Origin: an uncultured Oscillospiraceae bacterium
Lineage (GTDB): Bacteria; Bacillota; Clostridia; Oscillospirales; Oscillospiraceae
Reading direction: 5' to 3'
Length of the DNA stretch: 35,717 nt
Assembly (NCBI GenBank): GCA_905234425.1
Contig: CAJOHR010000007.1
Location: 41,911-77,627 of the forward strand
The position numbers and the translations under genes were made by a program. The notes under the pieces were generated by a model. That model searched no databases and was not told where the DNA came from. It saw nothing but the letters and a program-made list of their open reading frames with translations. This document shows positions 20,013 to 28,993 of this stretch, one piece after another; positions within the stretch are counted from its first letter, which is position 1; each line of letters opens with the position of its first letter.

Positions 20013-20339
20013 TTGAAAAAAACTTCCCATCAGGAAGTCAAAAAACTCCGCGTTGGAACGGAGCCTCTGCTCTGGGGCCTGGCAATATTTCTCCTGGCTG
20101 TGATTCTGGTGACCGCAAACGTGCGCTGCTATGAGCTTCACCGGAAGAATCTGGACCTGGAAGAGAAGCTCGCAGAAGCCCGGACGGCCATTGCGGATCA
20201 GGAGCTTCGGCGGGAACAGGCGCTGACGGAGCGATCTGAGAAGCTGGGGCTCGGATTGCCGGATGCATCCAGGATCCTGGTGCTGCATATCCGAAAAGAT
20301 GGAAACACAGAGCAGCCGGAGATCATCCAAGAGCCATAA
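20013..20339 (+). CDS. FtsL-like septal membrane protein
   Basis: Small bitopic protein of 108 aa between rsmH and the PBP, the standard position of ftsL. It starts at TTG 20013, behind GAGGTG. It has a basic cytoplasmic N-terminus, one helix (LLWGLAIFLLAVILVTANV, about residues 19-37) and a coiled-coil-like segment (LHRKNLDLEEKLAEARTAIA). FtsL partners FtsQ/DivIB and DivIC to activate FtsW-FtsI at the septum. FtsL is poorly conserved in sequence, so the call rests on position and architecture. Confidence 0.75.
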   Translation: MKKTSHQEVKKLRVGTEPLLWGLAIFLLAVILVTANVRCYELHRKNLDLEEKLAEARTAIADQELRREQALTERSEKLGLGLPDASRILVLHIRKDGNTEQPEIIQEP

Positions 20340-20362
20340 TTTGCGTGGGACAAGCATATAGT
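20335..20362 (+). promoter_or_regulatory. Possible sporulation (sigma-E-like) promoter before the PBP gene
   Basis: A -35-like CATAATT (from 20335, overlapping the ftsL stop) and a -10-like CATATAGT (20355-20362) fit the sigma-E pattern, with 17 bases between the two ATA cores. Bacillus spoVD is transcribed by sigma-E, which makes this plausible, but short AT motifs arise by chance. Confidence 0.3.
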
Positions 20363-20402
20363 GGAAGTGTGATAATTTCTCTTGCTTAAAGGAGACCTTC
20401 CA

Positions 20403-22724
20403 TTGAAGCAGCATATTCCCACGCCCAGATTCCCGGGCAGCGCAGGCAGGATCATACTGCGACGGATCACGGTTCTCATGGCCATTTTCGGATTTTTGAT
20501 TTTTGTGCCCCTGGGAGCGCGCCTGATTCAGCTTCAGGTGATGCAGCATGAGACCCTCAGTCGTTTTGCGGCGGACAATCAGACCAGAACCACCGGCGTG
20601 ACCGCCTCGCGCGGCGCCATTTATGACCGGAATATGGAGCTGTTGGCGGTTAATGCGGATGTGGAAAATGTCTGCATCGACCCCAATGAGCTGGCGCTCT
20701 CCGATCAGGATACCGACGCCATCGCCGCCGGCCTCAGCCAGCTTCTGGATGTGGAAAAAACGCGGATTCTGAAGCTGATGGAGGACACCTCCTATCGCTA
20801 CCAGATCGTCAAACGGAAGGTGGAGCAGGAGGAGGCCGCGGCGGTTCGGCAGTATATCGCCGAAAACGAGATCACCGGCGTCTACCTGGAGCCGGATACC
20901 AAACGTTATTATCCCTGCGGGACTCTGGCTGCCCAGCTTCTCGGCTTTGTGGGCAGCGACAACACAGGTCTGGACGGCATCGAGGCGGCCTATGACAAAA
21001 CGCTGACGGGACAAAGCGGGAGCATCGTTTCCGCCAAGGCCAATTACGGCACGGAAATGCCCTTCCATTATGAATCCTATTATGACCCCCGGGACGGTTA
21101 TTCTCTGGTCCTGACCATAGACGCCACAGTCCAGCAGATGCTGGAGAAACGCATGGAGGAGGCCATTGCCCACTACGATGTACAAAACGGCGCCTTCGGG
21201 CTTGTGATGGACGTGGATTCCGGGGACATCCTGGCCATGGCTACCCTTGGGAGCTATGATCCCAATCACTACAGCCAGATTGCAGATCCCAAAACCCTGG
21301 CCGCTCTGGAGGCCCAGAAGCAGGCGGCGGAAGCGGCCCCGGAGGAAGACCGGGAGGAACTGCTTTCCCTTTATAACAGCGCCGTTGCAAACGCCAGGCT
21401 TCGTCAGTGGCGGAACCGGGTGATCGCCGACGGCTATGAGCCGGGCTCCACCTTCAAAAGCATCACCCTGGCCGCAGCCCTGGAGGAGGGGGCCGTGTCT
21501 CTCAGCGACGGCTTCTTCTGCTCCGGCGCCACCACGGTCAAGGGAAGGACCAAGCCGCTGCATTGCTGGCGTTCCGCCGGTCATGGACAGCAGACCACGG
21601 CCGAGGCGCTGCAGAATTCCTGCAACGTGGCCTTTGCCAACATCGGCATCCGGCTCGGAGGCGAAAAACTCTACGAGTATGTCCACAAGTTCGGCCTGAC
21701 GGAGCCCACCGGCATTGAACTCAGCGGCGAGGCCGCGGGAATCTTCTTTGATGAGGCGACGCTTGCAAACCCCGACAGCTATGCCTCGCTGACCTCCGCC
21801 TCCTTCGGGCAGACCTTCAAGGTCACGCCCATCCAGCTTGTCCGGGCGGTGGCGGCCGTGGTGAACGGCGGCTATCTGCTGGAGCCCCATGTGGTGAAAG
21901 CTGTCCTGGACCTGGACGGATCGGTGCTGGAGGAATCGGAGCGGACGGTGCTGCGGCAGGTCATCAGCGAGGAGACCTCCCGCACCATGTGTGACCTCCT
22001 GGAATCCGTGGTGGCCGTGGGAACGGCCAAAAACGCCCAGATCGCCGGTTACCGCATCGGCGGCAAGACGGGCACCTCGGAGAAGATCGATCAGTTTGAC
22101 GAAAACGGGAACCCGGTGGAGGACAAGATCGTATCGTTTATCGGCATTGCCCCCATGGACGATCCCCGTTATATCTGCCTGGTGGCCCTGGACACGCCCT
22201 CCAGGGAGACGGGCTACTATATTTCCGGCGGACAGATGGGCGCCCCCACGGTGCGGGATGTGTTTACCGATATTCTGCCTTATTTGGGCCTGGAGCCGGA
22301 TTACGGCGACGATCGGGCGGCGCGGCGGGAGGTTCCCGTCCCGGAGCTGTCCGGCATGACCCTGCAGGAGGCAAAGGAAGCGTTGGCCGCCTGCGGCCTT
22401 GACTGCCGGACAAGAGGCGACGGCGACACCGTCACGAGCCAGCTTCCGGCGGCGGGGAGCCAGATCCCCGGCGGCAGCCAAATGATCATTTACCTTGGGG
22501 AACCTGTCCAAACGGAAACGGCCCTCGTTCCGGATGTGACCGGAATGGACGCGGAGGCGGCAAACGGCTGTCTCCAGGACGCCGGACTGTATATGCGGAT
22601 CATCGGCGCCACAGGCGGAGAGAGCACCATCGCCGCTGTGGATCAGACCCCGAAGGCAGGAGAGTCGGTCTCTGCCGGAACGGTGGTAGAGGTGGAGTTC
22701 TCAGACCTGAGCGCAAGAGATTAG
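20403..22724 (+). CDS. Class B penicillin-binding protein (FtsI/SpoVD type) with two PASTA domains
   Basis: D,D-transpeptidase that cross-links peptidoglycan at the septum or spore cortex. I place the start at TTG 20403, eight bases after AAAGGAG, giving 773 aa; TTG 20382 precedes that site and is unlikely. One helix lies near residues 22-38. The dimerisation domain has NQTRTTGVTASRGAIYDRN. The transpeptidase motifs are STFK (Ser349), SCN (about 406-408) and KTGTS (about 555). Two C-terminal PASTA domains follow (about 644-699 and 707-768). An Ala/Glu-rich insert (about 295-330) precedes the catalytic serine. SpoVD usually carries one PASTA domain, so this protein is larger. It is the only PBP in the cluster and may serve both division and sporulation; that is inference. 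Confidence 0.93.
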   Translation: MKQHIPTPRFPGSAGRIILRRITVLMAIFGFLIFVPLGARLIQLQVMQHETLSRFAADNQTRTTGVTASRGAIYDRNMELLAVNADVENVCIDPNELALSDQDTDAIAAGLSQLLDVEKTRILKLMEDTSYRYQIVKRKVEQEEAAAVRQYIAENEITGVYLEPDTKRYYPCGTLAAQLLGFVGSDNTGLDGIEAAYDKTLTGQSGSIVSAKANYGTEMPFHYESYYDPRDGYSLVLTIDATVQQMLEKRMEEAIAHYDVQNGAFGLVMDVDSGDILAMATLGSYDPNHYSQIADPKTLAALEAQKQAAEAAPEEDREELLSLYNSAVANARLRQWRNRVIADGYEPGSTFKSITLAAALEEGAVSLSDGFFCSGATTVKGRTKPLHCWRSAGHGQQTTAEALQNSCNVAFANIGIRLGGEKLYEYVHKFGLTEPTGIELSGEAAGIFFDEATLANPDSYASLTSASFGQTFKVTPIQLVRAVAAVVNGGYLLEPHVVKAVLDLDGSVLEESERTVLRQVISEETSRTMCDLLESVVAVGTAKNAQIAGYRIGGKTGTSEKIDQFDENGNPVEDKIVSFIGIAPMDDPRYICLVALDTPSRETGYYISGGQMGAPTVRDVFTDILPYLGLEPDYGDDRAARREVPVPELSGMTLQEAKEALAACGLDCRTRGDGDTVTSQLPAAGSQIPGGSQMIIYLGEPVQTETALVPDVTGMDAEAANGCLQDAGLYMRIIGATGGESTIAAVDQTPKAGESVSAGTVVEVEFSDLSARD

Positions 22725-22736
22725 GAGCGTGAAAAT

Positions 22737-24191
22737 ATGAAACTGAAGGATATTCTGGAAGATCTGAAGGTGCTGGAAATGACAGCCGACCCGGAAAAAG
22801 AGATCGGGGATATTGCCTATGATTCCAGGCAGGTGACGCCCGGCGCGCTGTTTGTGGCGGTGACCGGCTTTGCTGCCGACGGCCACAAATTCATCCCCAT
22901 GGCGGCGGAAAAGGGCGCTGCCGCGGTGCTCTGTGAGCGAAAACCAGAGACCGACATTCCCTATATCCTGGTGGAAAACACGCGGAAAGCCCTGGCGCTG
23001 GCCTCCGCCAGCTTCTTCGGTCATCCTGCGGAGAAAATGCGGTTCATCGGCATTACCGGCACCAACGGCAAGACCACCAGCACCTATCTCCTCAAGGAGA
23101 TCCTGGAAAAGACCCTGGGGGCCAAGGTGGGGCTGGTGGGGACCATTCAGAACATGATCGGTCAGGAGGTCCTGGAGACGGAGCGCACCACGCCGGAATC
23201 CTATGAGCTCCAGAAGCTCTTCCGGGAGATGGCGGATAAGGGCTGCACCCATGTGGTCATGGAGGTGTCCTCCCACGCCCTGGTCCTGGACCGGGTGGCC
23301 GGCATCCCCTTTGAGGTGGGCCTCTTCACCAATCTGACCCAGGATCATCTGGATTTCCACGGCACCATGGAGGAGTACCGGAAAGCCAAGGCCATGCTGT
23401 TCCGCATGTGCCGGATCGGCGTCTTCAACCTGGACGACCCGGCCAGCGGCCCCATGATGGCGGAGGCGGACTGCATTCCCATGACTTACGCCAGGGACCG
23501 CTCCGCGGATCTGCGCGCAGCCGAGGCGGTGCTTCATTCCGATTCTGTGGAGTTTGATGCCTGCTACTGCGGCGAAGCCGTTCCCGTCCGGCTCCGGATT
23601 CCCGGCGGCTTCTCCGTCTATAACGCCCTCGGTGTTCTCGGAGCCGCTGTCGCTCTGGGAATCCCGCTGGAGGACGCCGCGGCTGCCCTGCGGGAGGCCA
23701 AGGGCGTCAAGGGCAGGGTAGAGGTGGTCCCCACGCCTGGCAGAGACTATACGGTGCTCATCGACTATGCCCATACCCCCGATTCCCTGGAGAATGTGCT
23801 GACCTCCGTAAAGGGCTTCTGCAAGGGCCGGGTCATCGGCGTGTTCGGATGCGGCGGAGACCGGGACAACACCAAGCGGCCCATTATGGGAGAGATCGGG
23901 GCAAGGCTCTCCGATATTGCCCTTGTCACCTCCGACAACCCCAGAACGGAGGACCCGGATAAGATCATCGACATGATCCTGGCGGGCATTCCCGACAGAA
24001 GCAACTGCGTGGTGGAGCCGGACCGCCGGAAGGCCATTCGCCTGGCCATGAGCATGGCGGAGAAGGACGACATCATCGTGCTCTGCGGAAAAGGCCATGA
24101 GACCTATCAGATTCTTGGGACGGTGAAGACCCATCTCGACGAGCGGGAAGAGGTCGCCGCCGCGCTGCAGGAACAGGAGGAACGCAAATGA
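22737..24191 (+). CDS. murE: UDP-MurNAc-L-Ala-D-Glu:diaminopimelate ligase
   Basis: Adds the third amino acid of the peptidoglycan stem in the cytoplasm. The protein has 484 aa, with AGGAG nine bases before the ATG. DSRQVTPGALFVAV marks the UDP-binding N-domain and ITGTNGKTTS the ATP loop (about 104-113). EVSSHAL and TNLTQDHLDFHGTMEEY are Mur-ligase signatures, and HTPDSLENVL follows. SDNPRTEDP near residue 401 contains the DNPR motif of meso-diaminopimelate-specific enzymes, predicting DAP-type rather than lysine-type murein. The murF start overlaps its stop by four bases. Confidence 0.97.
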   Translation: MKLKDILEDLKVLEMTADPEKEIGDIAYDSRQVTPGALFVAVTGFAADGHKFIPMAAEKGAAAVLCERKPETDIPYILVENTRKALALASASFFGHPAEKMRFIGITGTNGKTTSTYLLKEILEKTLGAKVGLVGTIQNMIGQEVLETERTTPESYELQKLFREMADKGCTHVVMEVSSHALVLDRVAGIPFEVGLFTNLTQDHLDFHGTMEEYRKAKAMLFRMCRIGVFNLDDPASGPMMAEADCIPMTYARDRSADLRAAEAVLHSDSVEFDACYCGEAVPVRLRIPGGFSVYNALGVLGAAVALGIPLEDAAAALREAKGVKGRVEVVPTPGRDYTVLIDYAHTPDSLENVLTSVKGFCKGRVIGVFGCGGDRDNTKRPIMGEIGARLSDIALVTSDNPRTEDPDKIIDMILAGIPDRSNCVVEPDRRKAIRLAMSMAEKDDIIVLCGKGHETYQILGTVKTHLDEREEVAAALQEQEERK

Positions 24192-25567
24192 GACCGATCC
24201 AGCTTTCTGAGATTGTCCGGTGGTGCGGCGGAACCGTGGCGCCGGAGTACGAACACACAGAGGTGACCAGCCTGTGGCACGATTCCCGGGAGGTGACCCC
24301 CGGCGGGCTCTTCTTTGCCCTGGCAGGCGCCCATGACGGCCACGATTATGTGGACGCCGCCCGCCGGAACGGCGCGGCTGCGGCGGTGGTGAACCGTAGC
24401 CTGGAGATCGACATTCCGCAGGTCCTGGTGGCGGACACCCATAAGGCTTTGCGGGACGTGGCGGCCGCCTATAAGGATACGCTTAGCTGCAATACGGTAG
24501 CCATCACCGGCAGCGTGGGGAAAACCACCACCCGCGTCATGATCCAGTCCCTTCTGGAGCGGAAATACAACACCTGCGGCACCATCAAGAACTACAACAA
24601 CGATATTGGACTGCCTGTGACCATCGGCCAGGTGAACGAGGACTGCCAGATGCTGGTCCTGGAGATGGGCATGAACCACTTCGGAGAGATGCGGCAGCTC
24701 ACAGCCATCGGCCGGCCCGATACGGTGGTCATCACCAATATCGGCACCATGCACATCGAGAATCTGGGCAGCCGGGAAGGGATCCTGAAGGCCAAGCTGG
24801 AGATCCTGGAGGGGCTGCATCCCGGCGGAAACTGCATTTTCAACGGCGACGAGCCCCTGCTCTGGGATCTGCGGGAGAAGAACATCTCTCCGACCCTGTA
24901 CTTTGGCATCGAAAATATGGGCTGTGACGTTCGGGCGCTCAACGTGGAGCTCATGGACGGGAAGAGCACTTTCCGGCTCCAGGGCCTGGGCCATGACTTC
25001 GACGTGACAGTGAATGTGAGCGGCCTGCATAATGTCTATAACGCCCTGGCGGCCATTTCCGTGGCTCTCTGGTATCAGGTTCCTGAGGAGGAGATTCAGA
25101 ATACGCTTCAGAACTTTGTCAATACCAGCCAGCGGCAGCAGACCTTCCAGTGGAAGGACTATACCATCATCGACGACACCTACAACGCCGGCCCGGAATC
25201 CATGGAGGCTGCGCTCCGTGTGCTGGGTGATACAAAGGGAACGGGAGATAAACCCCGCCGGATTGCCGTGCTCGGTGATATGCTGGAGCTGGGAAACCAT
25301 TCCAGCGGCGAGCACCACAGGATCGGCCGGGTGGCTGCCTACAAGGCGGATATGCTGTTTGCCTACGGGCCCCAGTGCGTCCACATGCTCCAGGGCGCCC
25401 TCACCGGCGGCATGAGCCAGAGAAACGCCATACACTTCCTGGTAAAGGATGAGCTTGTGAACACCCTGCGCAACAGAGCCCGGCCGGGAGACGTGCTGCT
25501 CTTCAAGGGAAGCCACGGAATGCACGTAGAGGAAATATTAAAAGCGTTTATGGCGGAGGACGAATGA
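24188..25567 (+). CDS. murF: UDP-MurNAc-tripeptide:D-Ala-D-Ala ligase
   Basis: Attaches D-Ala-D-Ala to complete the UDP-MurNAc pentapeptide. The protein has 459 aa and starts at the ATG that overlaps murE (ATGA). The N-domain has WHDSREVTPGGLFFALAG. The ATP loop is ITGSVGKTTTRVM near residue 109, followed by TCGTIKNYNNDIGLP, LEMGMNHFGEM and TNIGTMHIENLGS. The C-domain carries IDDTYNAGPESMEAAL and VLGDMLELG. All key blocks are intact. mraY follows 64 bases downstream. Confidence 0.97.
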   Translation: MRPIQLSEIVRWCGGTVAPEYEHTEVTSLWHDSREVTPGGLFFALAGAHDGHDYVDAARRNGAAAAVVNRSLEIDIPQVLVADTHKALRDVAAAYKDTLSCNTVAITGSVGKTTTRVMIQSLLERKYNTCGTIKNYNNDIGLPVTIGQVNEDCQMLVLEMGMNHFGEMRQLTAIGRPDTVVITNIGTMHIENLGSREGILKAKLEILEGLHPGGNCIFNGDEPLLWDLREKNISPTLYFGIENMGCDVRALNVELMDGKSTFRLQGLGHDFDVTVNVSGLHNVYNALAAISVALWYQVPEEEIQNTLQNFVNTSQRQQTFQWKDYTIIDDTYNAGPESMEAALRVLGDTKGTGDKPRRIAVLGDMLELGNHSSGEHHRIGRVAAYKADMLFAYGPQCVHMLQGALTGGMSQRNAIHFLVKDELVNTLRNRARPGDVLLFKGSHGMHVEEILKAFMAEDE

Positions 25568-25631
25568 GGCATCTGACGTGCTTCATCCCGCCTCAGAAGC
25601 GGACGAAAGATCAGATTCGGAGGATTGGAAT

Positions 25632-26612
25632 ATGCAAACCATCATTACCTGTGTTCTGGCTTTTTTGGTCAGTGTGGTCGCAGGAAGATTCATTATACCG
25701 GCACTGCGGGCGCTGAAGGTTGGTCAGACCATTCGGGAGATCGGCCCGACCTGGCACAACTCCAAGCAGGGCACGCCGACCATGGGCGGCGTCATCTTCA
25801 TGCTGGGCTGCCTGGTGTGTGTGTTCACCGGGATTCCCGCCATGCGGAATGGGGACTATACCCATCTGATGATCTTCGGCTTTTCCCTGATCTTTGGCGT
25901 CATCGGATTCCTTGACGACTATCTGAAGGTGAAGAACAAGCGAAATCTGGGCCTGACGGAGATCCAGAAGCTGGTTTTGCAGCTTGCAGCCGCGGCGCTG
26001 TACCTGGTTCTGCTGCGTAAAATGGGGCACCTGACGGGAGAGCTGTACATCCCCTTCGCCAACGTGAGCGTTCGGATTCCCTGGGCGCTCTATCTGATCC
26101 TCAGCGTGTTTATCATTGTGGGTACGGTGAATGCTGTGAACATCACCGATGGGATCGACGGCCTGAACACCACGGTCACCATTCCCGTGATGGTGTTCTA
26201 TACGGTGGCGGCGCTGCTCTGGCGGCGCACGGGCGCGGGCCTCTTCTCCGCGGCGCTGGTGGGCGGTCTGGCCGGGTTCCTGGTTTATAACTTCCACCCG
26301 GCCCAGGTCTTTATGGGGGATACGGGTTCCCTGTTCCTCGGCGGCGCAGTATGCGGCCTGGCCTACGCCCTGGATATGCCCCTGATCCTCATTTTAGTGG
26401 GCATTATCTACATCGCGGAGACCATGAGCGACATCATTCAGGTGGGCTATTTCAAGCTGACCCACGGAAAGCGGATCTTCCGCATGGCGCCGCTCCACCA
26501 CCACTTTGAAAAGGGCGGCTGGAGCGAAAACAAGATCGTGGCGGTGTTTTCCTCCATTACGGTAATCTTCTGTGTGATTGCCTATCTTGGCGTCATGAAC
26601 AGGGTAATGTAA
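25632..26612 (+). CDS. mraY: Phospho-MurNAc-pentapeptide transferase
   Basis: Integral membrane enzyme making lipid I from UDP-MurNAc-pentapeptide and undecaprenyl phosphate. From the ATG at 25632, preceded by GGAGG, it has 326 aa, the normal length; an ATG at 25578 would add 18 polar residues and is rejected. Signatures are TPTMGGVIFM, GFLDDYLKVKNKRNLGL (catalytic DD), NAVNITDGIDGLN, FMGDTGSLFLGG and the MAPLHHHFEKGGWSE loop. About ten membrane helices are expected. In most dcw clusters murD follows; here ftsW begins after only 49 bases. Confidence 0.97.
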   Translation: MQTIITCVLAFLVSVVAGRFIIPALRALKVGQTIREIGPTWHNSKQGTPTMGGVIFMLGCLVCVFTGIPAMRNGDYTHLMIFGFSLIFGVIGFLDDYLKVKNKRNLGLTEIQKLVLQLAAAALYLVLLRKMGHLTGELYIPFANVSVRIPWALYLILSVFIIVGTVNAVNITDGIDGLNTTVTIPVMVFYTVAALLWRRTGAGLFSAALVGGLAGFLVYNFHPAQVFMGDTGSLFLGGAVCGLAYALDMPLILILVGIIYIAETMSDIIQVGYFKLTHGKRIFRMAPLHHHFEKGGWSENKIVAVFSSITVIFCVIAYLGVMNRVM

Positions 26613-26661
26613 ATATAGGAATCGAGAAAGCGGACTGAATTACTGGCTTTGTGGTGATAGA

Positions 26662-27792
26662 ATGACTGACCTGCGTATGCGGGACGTTCAAAAGACCGAT
26701 ACGCTGGTGGATCTTCCGTTCCTCCTGCTGACCGTGCTGCTCACTGCCCTGGGGCTGGTGATGATTTACTCCGCCAGCTACGCAAGAGCTCTGTATGAGA
26801 CGGGAGACAGCGCCTATTTCTTCAAGCGGCAGCTTGTATTCTCGCTGATCGGGATCGCTGCCATGCTCGGAATCAGCCGGGTCAAGCCCAGACTGATTCG
26901 GAAGCTGGCCTTTCCCTTGCTCGGCGCCTCGGTGCTGTTCCTGGCGCTGGTGTTTGTTCCGGGGATCGGGCAATCGGAAAACGGCGCCACCCGCTGGGTC
27001 CGGCTGGGGATCTCCTTTCAGCCCTCGGAGATTGCAAAGCTGGGCGTGATCCTGTCCTATGCGGCCATGATCTCCGCCTTTCAGGAGCGGATGGAAACCT
27101 TCCGCTGGGGCATTGCGCCCTTCGCCGCCATTCTGGTGGTGATCGTGGTGCTGCTCCGCCTGGAGCCCCACAACTCTGCCATTGTGATCATCGCCTGTAC
27201 CGCCGGCACCATGCTGTTCCTGGGCGGCGTGAAATACCGCTGGTTCATTCTGGGCGGCACAGTCATGCTGCTGGGCCTTGCGGTTATTCTGGGAGCGGGC
27301 GGCTATGAGGCCTCCCGGATCACGGCCTGGCGGGATCCCTTTTCCGATCCCACCGACAACGGCTATCAGATCCTCCAATCCCTGTATGCCATCGGCAGCG
27401 GCGGACTCCTGGGCCTCGGCTTCGGGCAGGGGCGGCAGAAGTATCTCTATCTCCCGGAGGAGCACAACGACTATATTTTCGCCATCGTATGCGAGGAGCT
27501 GGGACTTGTCGGAGCCCTTGCGATTCTTTCTCTGTATATGCTGCTGATCCTGCGGGGCTACTGGATCGCCATGCACGTCCGGGACAGGTTTCTGGCCCTG
27601 ACCGTGGCCGGGATCACCACCCTGACAGCCCTTCAGGTTTTCTTCAACATCGGAGTGGTGACCAATCTTCTGCCGTCCACCGGCATCTCCCTGCCGTTTT
27701 TCAGCTACGGCGGAACGGCGCTGCTCATTCAGCTGGGAGAGATGGGATTGGTGCTGGGCGCCTCCAGACAGTGCTCGGCGGGATTTCTGTAA
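26662..27792 (+). CDS. ftsW: SEDS peptidoglycan polymerase FtsW/SpoVE
   Basis: Polytopic glycosyltransferase that polymerises lipid II with a partner class B PBP, here probably the PBP encoded at 20403. The protein has 376 aa and about ten helices. SEDS signatures are VMIYSASYARAL, ATRWVRLGISFQPSEIAKLG, DNGYQILQSLYAIGSGG, LGLGFGQGRQKYLYLPEEHNDYIF in two blocks, and STGISLPFFSYGGTALL. The Shine-Dalgarno is weak (GGTGAT), which may reduce its yield. FtsW and SpoVE cannot be told apart from sequence alone; its position between mraY and murG fits either. Confidence 0.95.
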   Translation: MTDLRMRDVQKTDTLVDLPFLLLTVLLTALGLVMIYSASYARALYETGDSAYFFKRQLVFSLIGIAAMLGISRVKPRLIRKLAFPLLGASVLFLALVFVPGIGQSENGATRWVRLGISFQPSEIAKLGVILSYAAMISAFQERMETFRWGIAPFAAILVVIVVLLRLEPHNSAIVIIACTAGTMLFLGGVKYRWFILGGTVMLLGLAVILGAGGYEASRITAWRDPFSDPTDNGYQILQSLYAIGSGGLLGLGFGQGRQKYLYLPEEHNDYIFAIVCEELGLVGALAILSLYMLLILRGYWIAMHVRDRFLALTVAGITTLTALQVFFNIGVVTNLLPSTGISLPFFSYGGTALLIQLGEMGLVLGASRQCSAGFL

Positions 27793-27824
27793 AACATAAA
27801 CCTTTTGGAAGTTCGGTGATTATT

Positions 27825-28961
27825 TTGCGTGTGATATTTACCTGCGGCGGAACGGGCGGCCACATCAGCCCTGCCATTGCCGTGGCCAATCTGATCAAGG
27901 AGCGGCGGCCCGACGCCGAGATCCTCTTTGTGGGGGCGGAGGACGGCATGGAAGCGGATCTGGTGCCGAGAGCCGGCTTCAAGCTGGAGACGGTGCGAAT
28001 CTCCAACTTCCAACGGAAGCCCACGCCCTCCAATCTGATTTATAATGTAAGGTCTCTGTCCTATATGTTCTCCAGCCGCCGGACGGCCGACCGGATCATC
28101 CGGGAGTTTCGGCCTGACGTGATTGTTGGGACCGGCGGCTATGCCAGCTATCCCATGCTTCGCCAAGGGGCGAAGCGGGGAATCCCCACAGCTCTGCACG
28201 AGGCCAACGCCGTGCCTGGGCTCACCACCCGTCTTGTGATGGACAAGGTGGACCGGATCATGGTGTCCTTCCCGGAGAGCGGAAAGAACTATCCCAAGCC
28301 GGAAAACGTGCGTGTTGTGGGAATGCCCGTGAAAAGCGAGTTCTTTTTCACCCGGAAGGCTGAGGCGAAGAAATCGCTGGGACTGGACGACAGACCGCTG
28401 ATCGTCAGCTACTGGGGCTCCCTGGGCGCCCGGGAGATGAACAAAAAAATCGCCCGGTTTATGGCTCTGGAGTGTGAGGATGGCGCGCCCTTCCAGCACA
28501 TCCACGCCACCGGCAGCTACGGCTGGAAATGGATGCCGGACTATGTGAAGGAACAGGGCGCTGATTTGAACGCCCACCCCGAGATCGATATGCGGGAGTA
28601 TATCTACGACATGCCCGCGGTCATGGCTGCGGCGGACCTTGTGATCTGCCGGGCCGGCGCCTCCACCATCGCGGAGACGGCTGCCGCGGGAAAGCCAGCC
28701 ATTTTTGTGCCGTCCCCTAACGTGACGGACAACCATCAGGAGAAAAACGCCCGGATCGTGGAGTCCCACGGCGCGGCCATCGTGCTCCGGGAAACCGCCT
28801 GCGACGGCGATAAACTGTATGAGGCGGCGAAGTCCATTCTGACAGACCGGGAGCGGCTTTCCGCCATGGAGCGGGCGGTCCAGGAGCTCTCTGTGCCGGA
28901 TTCTGCGGAGAAGATCTACGGGATCATCCAGGAGCTGGCCGCGAGCCAAATCGAAGCCTGA
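27825..28961 (+). CDS. murG: UDP-GlcNAc:undecaprenyl-PP-MurNAc-pentapeptide transferase
   Basis: Membrane-associated GT-B glycosyltransferase making lipid II from lipid I. I choose TTG 27825 as the start because it gives MRVIFTCGGTGGHISPA, the exact family N-terminus; GTG at 27816 or 27831 is possible. The length is 378 aa. Features are GGTGGH (lipid I site), VGTGGYASYP, LHEANAVPGLTTR, SYWGSLGAREMNK, and a sugar-nucleotide block ICRAGASTIAETAAAGKPAIF followed by NHQEKNA. It starts 32 bases after the ftsW stop and ftsQ follows 32 bases later, so all belong to one transcript. Confidence 0.96.
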   Translation: MRVIFTCGGTGGHISPAIAVANLIKERRPDAEILFVGAEDGMEADLVPRAGFKLETVRISNFQRKPTPSNLIYNVRSLSYMFSSRRTADRIIREFRPDVIVGTGGYASYPMLRQGAKRGIPTALHEANAVPGLTTRLVMDKVDRIMVSFPESGKNYPKPENVRVVGMPVKSEFFFTRKAEAKKSLGLDDRPLIVSYWGSLGAREMNKKIARFMALECEDGAPFQHIHATGSYGWKWMPDYVKEQGADLNAHPEIDMREYIYDMPAVMAAADLVICRAGASTIAETAAAGKPAIFVPSPNVTDNHQEKNARIVESHGAAIVLRETACDGDKLYEAAKSILTDRERLSAMERAVQELSVPDSAEKIYGIIQELAASQIEA

Positions 28962-28993
28962 GCATTTGACTGAGATACAAAGGAGAACCACCC

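Noticed and set aside
19023..22511. Very long antisense open frame (1162 codons) opposite rsmH-ftsL-PBP
   Set aside because: A shadow frame produced by GC-rich third positions: His- and Gly-rich with no recognisable domain, opposite three well-supported genes.
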